Shown here in pieces: positions 23,879-32,779 of a DNA stretch of 36,208 nt. Origin of the DNA: Chalara sp. BL73 (lineage: Eukaryota; Ascomycota; Leotiomycetes; Helotiales). Below the pieces are notes generated by a model. The model searched no databases and had not been told where the DNA came from. It saw only the letters and a list, made by a program, of their open reading frames with translations. The stretch lies in NCBI GenBank assembly GCA_918026815.1, contig CAKJVC010000175.1:1-36208 (forward strand), given 5' to 3'. The position numbers and the translations under genes were made by a program. Position 1 is the first letter of the stretch, and each line of letters opens with the position of its first letter.

Positions 23879-24205
23879 CTATCCGACAGTTCCCTGAATA
23901 TTCCCCAACCCAATCACCCCAGCACTCGGTGTGGCACCCAGCGGCCATGTCCCCAACGCGGTCTTCGCAAACGTCTGGGTAAATTGCGTCGGTACTACCG
24001 TTACCTTTCCTCCGACAGTCGTAAGATAATTCACCTTTGAAATGGTGGGAGATTGTGTTGGTGCGATGGTGGCTTCGACCGCGCCGCCGCCGGCTGCAAG
24101 CTGTCGTTTGAAGTTCTGGTTGAAAAGCGGTTCGTTGGCGGCGGGAGAATGGGCGAGCGTGATGGAAAGGAGGGTTGCAGTAACCGCTGCGAGGGAGAAG
24201 CGCAT
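23879..24205 (-). CDS. Small secreted protein with Kex2-like KR site
   Basis: This is a single-exon protein of 108 residues starting at ATG 24205. The signal peptide MRFSLAAVTATLLSITLA is followed by a short segment ending in FKR (residues 32-34), a likely Kex2 dibasic cut site. A glycine/alanine-rich stretch comes next, and then a C-terminal block with VTVVPTQFTQTFAKTALGTW and GVIGLGNIQGTVG. I recall this Q-(F/Y)-TQTF...W...G-IGLG pattern from small hypothetical secreted proteins of filamentous ascomycetes, with no assigned function. There are no cysteines, so it is not a classic disulfide-rich effector. The frame is intact. The reverse frames over the same DNA are shadows. Confidence 0.75.
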   Translation of the reverse strand: MRFSLAAVTATLLSITLAHSPAANEPLFNQNFKRQLAAGGGAVEATIAPTQSPTISKVNYLTTVGGKVTVVPTQFTQTFAKTALGTWPLGATPSAGVIGLGNIQGTVG

Positions 24206-25626
24206 GGTGAGTACGTGGTATCGCGGACGATGATAAGGTGTCGGTGTGTTGCTTTACAAGAATTCGCCCTTGACTGACACTGGCCTATGAATTCCTTGAT
24301 ATCCTGCCTCTCTGTCTCTTCCCTTGCCGTGTAGTGTACCTGACTCCGTATATTCCTTCAATATATCAATCCTTTATGATGCTGGTTTGTTGCTGGATAT
24401 TGTGAAGACAGCAGTAAACGAGTGTGAGAGTTGGCAGGTATGTTGGTGAAGTGATGTTGACAAAAATTGTGTTCCCTGTTTACGTTGATGCCTCTATTTC
24501 TGGAACGCGGCTGTCGATCTTAGCAGGGTGCCTCTGACATGATTGGTGGTTGTGGAGTCAGTTGCTTGCGCCACGCTCGACTTCTACACGTGACATTTCT
24601 TCTGTTCAATCCTACAAACTTCGACTAACAACCAGTGGGTTTGGAGCATGAAAACTTGTTTATTACCCTCAAGCTTCCCTGTCATGCTACTGTATGCATA
24701 CAAGACTGTCTTCTCATTTTCGCTTTAACGTTCGCTCATAACAAATGGCTTCGATAGTTACAACAAACGCGAGGTAACTGGCCTTCTTTCGGGCTTAGCT
24801 ATTTGGATATATTCCATAGCAGCAAAAAGCTCCTTTGCAAATTCAGCCTTACTGGTATGTCAGATTGCCTAGAAAAAAACCTTTAAATATACAGAAAGTA
24901 TATTTGTTTAATGCTAAACCAGCTCCTCCCAAAGACACGGTTTGAAGCCCTTTCTAAGCATTCTTGAAGTTGATTTGTTTGAAATAAACTGATACGGCGA
25001 TTTCACTGGGTCATGCGACATTGGGCTAAGCTGAGAGAACGATCTAAAGACCTCTAAACTGTTCTATAGCCTTTCTTTATTCGATCTAGTTTTACATGAA
25101 TTGCTCACGATGGCAAATTAAATGCTGTCTCTATCTTTCTTCATCAAATACAATATTTGATCACGGCCGGTTCCTCTAATTAACCACGAGGCCTCAAGTT
25201 ATTACATTGTCTTGTCCAAAACATACATCATGCTAAGACTTGCAAATATCATTCGAACCATTTTGATCGAACTCTGCATAATTATAAAGCTCCGCCCAGA
25301 CCACCCTAACAAATAGACAGGACTCATAGTATTTGATGCTCCTTAGGGAGAAACAGATCCTCAAATTATGCTAGGACTACAACCCGACTTCTGATGTGAC
25401 GCTCCCGGTCCTCCCACGGAACAAATGTAAAGCTACGCCTACAACGGGCTACGATTTAAATATCATTTAATTCAAAACTAATAAATTTATGAAAGCAGCT
25501 TTAAACTTTGTAATTATAGGTTTGGTTGCATATCACAAAGGGAAAAGTTTATTTTATGGCCGTTTTAGTGAGGGCTAGTCCCCTCCCCCTTGAGCCACAC
25601 TATTACGTTCCGCGAAAGCCATGACT
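24206..25626. other. AT-rich intergenic region
   Basis: There are no protein-like frames. AT-rich tracts lie around 24870-24940 and 25440-25560. The first few hundred bases are the promoter of the small secreted protein gene (read leftward from 24206); a CACGTG-like motif occurs near 24588. No repeats or RNA genes were recognised. Confidence 0.4.
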
Positions 25627-26324
25627 TTATTTAATACTGGTCGTGGCTGTGCTGGACGAGGTTCTGGTGGGGGAGTAGATGAGAATTGTTGTCAGGCGGA
25701 AGACGTTGATGCGTTCGGGGCCGCCGCAGATCTCGGAGACATTGCCGTTGCAGGGCAGATTACAGAGTGTTGGCGTGTCCGCTGTGGAGGGGCCATTAGC
25801 GGCGATTTGAGAATTGTACCAGCACTCATACGTTCATGATATAAACTTTCTTCAACAGCTAAGCATGAATGGAGGTACTTACCCTGGCATACTTTACTCC
25901 TGCGTATGACCATCCTAGGCGCTGGCAATCAGCCTTGCAGATTTCTCGAGTCAAGATCATGGAGTCACTATTTGCGGATTTCCGAAGCGTGCGAGAGCCG
26001 CCATTATCGATGTAGCAACCGAGCTCTGTCCAGGTCGCCTTCACGATAGGCTCGTTGAAGGCATCGACGCAGTACGATGTCCACCGCCCAAAATTGCCAC
26101 AGGCTGTTGTAACAAAGGGTTCCCAGCAGATAAAATCGGTGATAGTGATGTTTCGGGTGCTGATGAAATCTGTATATGAAATGGTACTGCCGTTGTCAAC
26201 CCACCAGGTACAGTATGGAGTTGTGGCTGGGTTGTGAGGGAAGTGAGGAACGGCAATCGCAGAAGGAGACGGTGGAGAGCGAGAAGGCCAAGAGCAGGAA
26301 ACTAAGTGATGATTTGGTCGGCAT
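25627..26324 (-). pseudogene. Secreted LysM + WSC domain protein, frameshifted after the signal peptide
   Basis: The ATG at 26324 encodes a signal peptide, MPTKSSLSFLLLAFSLSTVS, but its frame then diverges. One base too many around 26262-26268 (CCTTCTGCG, minus strand) moves the mature protein to the neighbouring frame: SAIAVPHFPHNPATTPYCTW. Next come a LysM-like module (YCTWWVDNGSTISYTDF through ITDFICWEPFVTTACGN and SYCVDA) and a WSC domain (LGCYIDNGGSRTL through YAGVKYAR). A 58-nt intron (25882-25825) is followed by CWYNSQIAANGPS and NGNVSEICGGPERINVFRL, ending at TAA 25629-25627. WSC and LysM both bind wall polysaccharide (glucan and chitin oligomers). The Tyr in TISY stands where I would expect a Cys, so a disulfide may be lost. 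The preserved splice sites and WSC cysteines suggest recent damage or a base error. Confidence 0.7.
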
Positions 26325-26492
26325 CTTGAGTTTGATCGATGAAACAAAACTATGACAGAAAAGAAGAATTAACAGCTCACAACGACAAACTGGGTACGAT
26401 AAAGACCTCTCTTGACTGCTCCCTCATTTATTCAAACAGATGTACCATATTTTGTTCCCGTTACCCGCTCTTTAAGTTCAAGTCCTATTCCT

Positions 26493-26650
26493 TTCGGTTT
26501 TCTCCGTGTTGGTAATTTCTCTTTGTGTCTGCAAAGTACTGTCGAGAGTTACATTTTCTCGCATTGATAATTCCTATTATGTTTGCAAACTACTGTCGGA
26601 AGTTAGATTTTTCTCGCGTTGGTAATTTCCTTTCATATCTGCAAACTAAG
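26493..26650. repeat. Imperfect 55-bp tandem repeat upstream of the LysM-WSC gene
   Basis: Two full units (26511-26565 and 26566-26620) and partial copies on both sides (about 26493-26510 and 26621-26650) share the order G(G/A)TAATT(T/C)C...CTGCAAACTACTGTCG...AGTTA.ATTTTTCTCGC.TT. The period is 55 bases. The array begins about 170 bases upstream of the LysM-WSC start codon on the minus strand. Confidence 0.75.
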
Positions 26651-27489
26651 GTTAAGGTTTCTGTCAGGATCACTATCTGCAGAGTCCTGTCAAGCTCAAG
26701 GGACAAGATCTTGGCAACTGGCGACATTGGCGCTCGAGATTCTCGGAAGAAAAGCTAGAAACCGTCGGCGCGTTGGAATCAATAGCCAATCAGAAAAGAG
26801 AATAATATTCGTGTAATTAGTGCCCTTTTTTAGAAGGGAAGTACATCAAATCGGTGGTATTGAAGTCAAAAAACTCGGGATTAGTTCTATCACAAAGTCA
26901 GCAATCTAGCATGAAGATTTTTTTGGGCGGGTCGAAGTCTGAAGGATTCCTTTTTAGTATTCTCTACTGAAAGTTGGGAAGTAGTCAGTTGGTGTGGCCC
27001 CAGCCAACGAACCTCTTCGAGGTGGAAGGCAAGGTACCTCGCAGGTGGTAAATGGATCTGCATGGCATGTTTTCGGTAGGATTTAGTAGATAATCAGCAG
27101 CCACGTATAGCTATATTCCCTTGTCAAAATGTAGCGGAGCTTGATATTGGAAGGTTCAGATGACGATATTTTATTCTCTTTTAGCTGAACATATTCGCAG
27201 AGATTCTCACATGCAGGAAGTATAATATCTTAGTTCAAGTATAGAGAAATTACAAACATTTAAAGAAATCTCTTCGGGTACACTATATTGTCCACACAGA
27301 CATCTTTAACAGATAGACATCATATCTTATATATCCTCTGCCAGACAGGCAGTTGTTAATTTTCTCAAAACCATTTACACATCTGAGTCTTCAAGATGTT
27401 TTGGCTTTCCTTGAGTTTGGTGAGCACTATTTCATGTCTTTGCTCTGCAGCTGTCCCCTTTGTCTTCATATACTCTTTAAATAGTGTCT
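26651..27489. other. Intergenic region between the LysM-WSC repeat array and the secreted-protein gene
   Basis: The sequence is moderately AT-rich with no protein-like frame. The plus-strand frames 26525-26758 and 26619-26816 mainly translate the tandem repeat. Nothing else was recognised. Confidence 0.4.
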
Positions 27490-28177
27490 TTACTTTTTAT
27501 TTTCTTCATCGTCCACTCCATTCTCAAACTTGAGGAGTTCTTCCACATTCAAGACTTCATATCCTTCAGGGTAATCTATCGTTTTCTCCGTAATCGTGTT
27601 TTCTTGAACGCCGCTTTTGTCCACTTCGCAATAGAGTTGCTGTTGAGTACCTTGATAGTCCCCATACGATATTCCTTCATTCGAATCTTAATCGGCTTTT
27701 CGTTGGTCTCATCCATCTTTTTCAAATCAGCGGCATCGGCCTTGCCTGGGTGAGCATCCTGCGCATTTTTAACCACCTTCATAGTCATCTCAACGACCTC
27801 GCCATGGTGCCGATCAGCGCCGCGCCATTCCTCGACGAGCTTTCCTAGATTCCACGAGGAGAATCCCCATGCCCCTAGGCTGGGGCCGACCTCTTCAATA
27901 ACTGGCGATGTCGCTTCTTCACGCGGATCGTGTGTGTCCTTGCGAGGGGCTTTCATGCGTTGATCCAAGAAACAATCTGCAAAATCATTGAATGCCCTAG
28001 CTTGGAGGTGTCCCCGTTTCTACTACACATTTTCCCGAGAATTCTGGTGTTTCTACAGACGAGGAAATCGATATTGTAGGCGTGATAGAAGGTGATGGCC
28101 TCGTATCCTATGGCTGTAGAGGCGTCAACCATAGCTAGCCAGGCCAGCGCCGCAAAGATCATAAGTAAAAGATACAT
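27490..28177 (-). pseudogene. Secreted protein of unknown function with two single-base frame breaks
   Basis: From ATG 28177 the frame reads a signal peptide (MYLLLMIFAALAWLAMVDAS), then IGYEAITFYHAYNIDFLVC and MCSRNGDTSK. Near 28000 it must shift to RAFNDFADCFLDQRMKAPRK and DTHDPREEATSPVIEEV, WGFSSWNLGKLVEEW and MKVVKNAQDAHPGKADAADL. Near 27647 it shifts again to QQLYCEVDKSGVQENTITEK and TIDYPEGYEVLNVEELLKF, ending at TAA 27492-27490. Each shift equals one missing base and the joined product is about 229 residues. Charged helical text and two or three cysteines after the signal suggest a secreted protein. I recall similar hypothetical secreted proteins in related fungi but know no function. 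A GTAGTA..TTGCAG intron could explain the first shift but its donor is poor and it would remove the plausible CSRNG segment. Confidence 0.65.
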
Positions 28178-29840
28178 TGCTGTCTATAGTGAAACACTTG
28201 AATAGAGAGCGGAAGAGATAGTTCTGAGCATCAGGTAAAATTAGCTAGAGTTATGTTGCTGCGTTGGATGTACAAACTTACGGGCGACGCTTCGTATGTG
28301 ACAGTCTCGTAGCAAAAAGAACGCATAGATTGTATCCTCTCAAGTAAAATAATGGTAAAATGAATGGGTAAACAGCTCTAAGAAAAGTGCTAATACTAGC
28401 TGGAGAAAAGATAATAGAAGCTTATCCGAACAGTATGTGTGAGGCGGAGAGCCTGATTGAAGGTGCTGTGCCAAGATTCCAAACTGCTCGCTGGGTCGTA
28501 TCTATATATTTATATCTATACTATCATCCTTCTAGAAAATCTTACGGCCAATGGTATTTTATGACTAGCTGGCTGTGAGTAGATACATATTCAAGGATTG
28601 GATCCCGTATAATGGGTTGTTTGTAGCCCTAGTTTGTAGCACCGTAAGCTACCGTCGACCCGCAGCCAAAGATCAAATTGTGGCCTGGTCAAACCAATAA
28701 TACGCTTTATCCTCTCATTAGCACTTGATTCCAAGATTATTCCCAAGGTGAGAGAATGGTACCTTGACCTGCATATGCTTTGAGCCTAATGGTGCCGCTT
28801 TACAAATGAAGGCTAGAAAGGAATCTGCCAAGACGAAGTCTGTTGGAATTGCTGAACAGGGAGGCGCTTATTGAAGCCAGCTAAATCAAAACCAACAGCT
28901 GGAAAATGCAGCCCAGCGTATGGGCCATACATCCACCGCCTCACTTACACTTGGCATACTAAGATCGATTATAAAGTCTGCACTGGTCGTTCCCCTCACC
29001 AACAACCCACATACATGATTTGATGCAAGGCATATCTCGCGCCAAGACCAGCGGAGAAGCTTCTCTCGGGCGTAAATGCTTCTTTCAACTGCATCTACGT
29101 GGTATATCACGACAAGGCACATAACGGCGCTACTGGAGCAAGGTTAATGAGATTTCCAAACAAGTCTAATAGAGCCTATCTTATGAACTTCCACAAGCAA
29201 GATCATAAGCTCACACCCAGGAAGACTAACCTGGATCAACCCGTAATGGCCACAGCCTGTGCCGCTAGCCAGGCTGAGACCTTTCTCACCCCAAGTATGG
29301 CCCGTTGGTGAGGCCACTTACTTCATATACCTTATTCCCTATTACGGCCTCCATTGTACCTGTTCTCCAAAGCCGACCGCACAACCCTTTCTATCTCAGT
29401 TTCCTTCATGTTTTATACCAATCGCTCCGCTCTGTTCATGAAAAACTGCAGAGAGCAGCTTCTTTTATAACGCTTCTTTTCAGAGCATGCACACAGCCGT
29501 TCTTTGTCTTTTGGTCTTTAATTATTTTACCAGTCTTTACAACTGCCACTCATCTAAAGCATCATCATCATCATCACCATATAAAAAGTCGCAGTTATTA
29601 GATCAGAATTTGTCCTAGCTTTCTGATCGTACGGTAAAAACAGCGTCACACTCAACTGGCAAGTTTCCCTTGAAGCCTATCTTCTGGAAGGAACTGTGTT
29701 CTGATTAACACTACTAAATTTGCATCAAACAGGCGTCCCACTCCTCCCGGCAGACATTGATATTGTATCTTTTTATCGATAGTTTGGTATTGAGCTTCAC
29801 TCAAACTGATCCCAATTTCGATGCCTCTAGCAAAGCTTAA
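28178..29840. other. Intergenic region between the secreted-protein gene and the GH55 relic
   Basis: No convincing gene was found. The short frames 28387-28578, 28886-29122, 29099-29311 and 29305-29601 lack family resemblance. A CAT microsatellite lies near 29562-29580. The leader before 29841 contains stops in the GH55 frame and no ATG that opens into it. Confidence 0.4.
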
Positions 29841-31603
29841 TCACAGCTCTTAGAGAGGGCAAACAAGATAAAACGTGTTTTGACTTCATCGTCTTCCTCC
29901 AGCTTGCAGGCTAAAAAGCGAGCCGAGAGCGCCGCTGCTCCAATTCGAGCCCGGGTGACGCTACCAGACCTGAAGGAAGGTCGAGCTATCTTTGAGCTGG
30001 CGCTGAAAGAAGTTGCTGAGCGCAATGCTAGGCGTGTAAAAAGCCCTGTTTTGAATCATTATTATTCTGACAACACCACGAGCGCTGCGATATCAGCACG
30101 ACCCGCAGACAATGATCATTTTGTTGTCAGTGTAACGGTTGCAAGTGCTGCAGCAATCATGGCAGAGGCAGATGCTATGGAAAAATTGGCCAATGGAGCT
30201 TTAATCCGGGAATCTGCGCATAATAAGCGTGCAGCCTTTTTCTGGATGGAAGATATTGCTTATAATGGTCGCTTCCCCTTTGGCCCAGGCAGCCCTGGCA
30301 TTTATCCGGTTTCCCGGAACGTCAAGGATCCGTTGTTCGGGGCGGCCGGTGACGGAATACATGATGGCGCTGCTGCAATTAACAATGCTATAAGCTGTGG
30401 CAGGCGATGTAGAAAGAAATGTGGTTCTTCTTCGGTCGAAGGAGCGGCGGTGTACTTCCCAGCGGGTATGTGACAGCCTACCCTATGCCTGATTCAGTAG
30501 TGAATCTAAAGCCTTCTTAGGAACTTACCTTATTAGCACTTCAATCATCTCTTACTACAATACGCAACTGATTTGAAATGTAAGTTGCTCTGTTCCTACA
30601 ACCATGAATTTTGCTGATTCTTACTAGGCTAATGCCCCACCGACTCTGGCTGCAGCTAAAAACTTCATCGGATTAGGTGTGTAATTACTGAATTCGAAAT
30701 TATTCGTGCTAAGGAACTGTTCAGGTCTCATCACTTCCGGTGTTTATGCTGGCGAGAATAATGGAGAAGGAGAATGGTATATATCAACCATGTAATGCGA
30801 ATATAGATTTTCCGATCTTCCATCTAGCGATCTGTCGGAGCAATTTTCGTACGCCAAGCTCGAAATTTCATTATCGATGTTAGCAAAGCGGGTCTGAACG
30901 ATTGCTCAGGGATCCACTGGCAAGTAGCACAGGCTACCAGTATTCAAGATGTCACATTCATTCAGCCCAAAGCGTCAGGCAAATCACATATGGGTGTCTG
31001 TAAGAAAACCTAACCATTGGCATACCTAGTATACTAATGCATTTCGCAATCGCAGAGAATGGAAGTGCTAGGTTTACGTCGGATCTGACATTTAAAGGTG
31101 GCGCCCTCCAAATTCGTTGTAAGTGGGCTAGAAGAACCGGGCCTCAGCTAAACTCAAGGGCTAATCTTGCTCGAAGGCGGCAATCAGCAATTTGTCACGC
31201 GGAAGTTCCGATTCGGAGGCTGCACAATCGCTACTGATATGCTTTGGGGCTGGGGATGGGCTTGGAAATCACTGTACGTGGAAGGCGCTGACATCGCTAT
31301 CAGAATGACAAATGAGCGCATAACTCCCCATTAACTTGAACCCCACCATCCAGAAATTTCCTCCATCATTTTATTTAGCTGGTGTTTACCAATTTGCTAA
31401 CATGTTACATAGATCGCGGTGGTTCTATCCTCGCCCTTGACTCAAAGTTTGTCAGCACGTCGTGGGGAATCGCGGTCAATACACCGAAGGGTTCTACAGA
31501 GGGCGGGCAATTCTCTATCAATATTGATCATCTTGTCCTTGAGCGGGAGCGGCTGCCTGCCCTGGCAGCGGCAAGGGAGAGCACGTGGTTATACGTACGA
31601 TGA
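29841..31603 (+). pseudogene. Relic of a GH55 exo-beta-1,3-glucanase (pectate-lyase-superfamily beta-helix), truncated
   Basis: GH55 enzymes are secreted beta-helix glucanases of about 750-900 residues that release glucose or oligomers from beta-1,3-glucan. About 450 residues of the N-terminal half remain. Exon A (to 30465) holds AEADAMEKLANGALI, FFWMEDIAYNGRFPFGP, VSRNVKDPLFGAAGDGIHDG and GAAVYFPAG. Later pieces are 30521-30579 (TYLISTSIISYYNTQLI), 30628-30676, 30725-30776, 30828-30999 (RNFIIDVSKAGL, GIHWQVAQATSIQDVTF), 31056-31118 (TSDLTFKGGALQI), 31177-31310 (GNQQFVTRKF, MLWGWGWAWKSLYVEGADIA) and 31409-31603 (GGSILALDSKF, GGQFSINIDHLVL). Splice sites are still readable. Damage includes TGA at 30574-30576 where Gly is expected, a missing C near 30852 (tacgcc for taccgcc), a probable TAG at the 30999/31056 junction, no ATG or signal peptide, and loss of the C-terminal half. 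Confidence 0.8.
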
Positions 31604-32153
31604 AGAACATTGGGATTGCTTATGATTAATAGCATTGAGATTTATGGCAAGGCCTTACCACGGTAATTGGGGAGCACCCGCGGGAACTATCTGACATGAT
31701 ATCCCAGCTGGAGGCATAACGTTACCCTGCTTTTACTTGATACTGCATGTGCAAAAGGGGATGTCAAGCGACAGAAGCTAGCATTACATATAGGATGCTG
31801 CATTCTAAAAGACCTGGATTAGGCGAGCATAATATTACTTTAAAGTGTTGCCATGACCGCGCATAATGTAGATATGGTAACTTGCTCGCTGCTTGAGCGA
31901 CTTCTGTTTAGCAAAAAAAGAAAAAGAGAAAAAGGAAAGATCTGCAGGTATGTATTAGTAGCGGTTATGCACCCTGCTGATTTCGCTTTAACATCACATT
32001 GAGATCACCGATCTAGTAATCGCAGAAACCAAGCCGGCCATGATACGCATACCAATGAGAACCAGGAATAGCGGAGCGTTAAGGCCTGGGTATTGTAAAC
32101 CCCAATGAATACGTGAAACCCACACCGTCCTAGCCTATAACGACACAAATACA
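31604..32153. other. Intergenic region after the GH55 relic
   Basis: There is no protein-like frame and no continuation of the GH55 C-terminal half. A purine-rich AAAAAAAGAAAAAGAGAAAAAGG tract lies at 31913-31936. Nothing else was recognised. Confidence 0.4.
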
Positions 32154-32564
32154 TCAGCTTAGGCCCGAACAGCGAGCCGTACTAACCGCGTGGTTCTTCA
32201 CCCGGGCATAGACAAAGCGGCCGCGCAGCACCGAGAAACGACGCTCCTCGCCGCGAGGCCGACGTGCGTGCTCACCCGCGGGCTGTAGCTTCCCAGGCCG
32301 GCGTTGCATGCGCGGCTGATGTTTTGTTCGCACACAAGATACGGCACTGCGAATGGCAACGAGGCATGTTCTTAGGCCCCAACAGAAGAGCCATTCTCGA
32401 GGCGGATAAGCAGGGAGGCCTTTGCTGCGGGTAAAATGATTTTTATCCGATGCCGGCTCGGCCGGCTGCTTTCCCTTTCTTTTCCCCTTCAATTTGAACC
32501 CGCTGCTAAGTGCCTGAGCCGCGTTAGAAGCAGAGCGGCGAGCGTTCGAAGCTGCCTCGCGCAT
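32154..32564 (-). CDS. Hypothetical Arg-rich open frame in a GC-rich block (doubtful gene)
   Basis: The ATG at 32564 opens 136 codons: MREAASNARRSASNAAQALS, a lysine-rich segment (KLKGKRKGKQPAEPASDKN), then GLPAYPPREWLFCWGLRTC and an Arg-rich C-terminus. I recognise no family. The surrounding 32154-32780 DNA is markedly richer in G+C and in CpG (GCCGCGCGCG-like words) than either flank, so both strands show open frames of similar length (32489-32725 minus, 32563-32778 plus) and this one may be compositional chance. It could also be a fragment of a repeat or a transferred segment. There are no visible introns and no transmembrane segment. Confidence 0.3.
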   Translation of the reverse strand: MREAASNARRSASNAAQALSSGFKLKGKRKGKQPAEPASDKNHFTRSKGLPAYPPREWLFCWGLRTCLVAIRSAVSCVRTKHQPRMQRRPGKLQPAGEHARRPRGEERRFSVLRGRFVYARVKNHAVSTARCSGLS

Positions 32565-32779
32565 GTTACGTCTCTTGGAAGATTGCTATCGGCTTGATCG
32601 CTCACGTGCGAGCGGCTTCCGTCGTGGCTCCTCCTCGCCGCCGCGTCGACGTAGGACTTGTGCTTTCGAGGCCGTGATGGGCTCCAGCCGGTGGAGGACA
32701 GAGACGTGGGAAATAGGTAGGCCAATCTCGGATCGAATAGATCGATGCTGGGGAAGCTTATTGGAATACAGCGTATGAA

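Noticed and set aside
29562..29580. CAT/CAC run giving a histidine tract in a plus-strand frame (29305-29601)
   Set aside because: It is a simple microsatellite in a frame with no other protein-like feature; no gene was supported.
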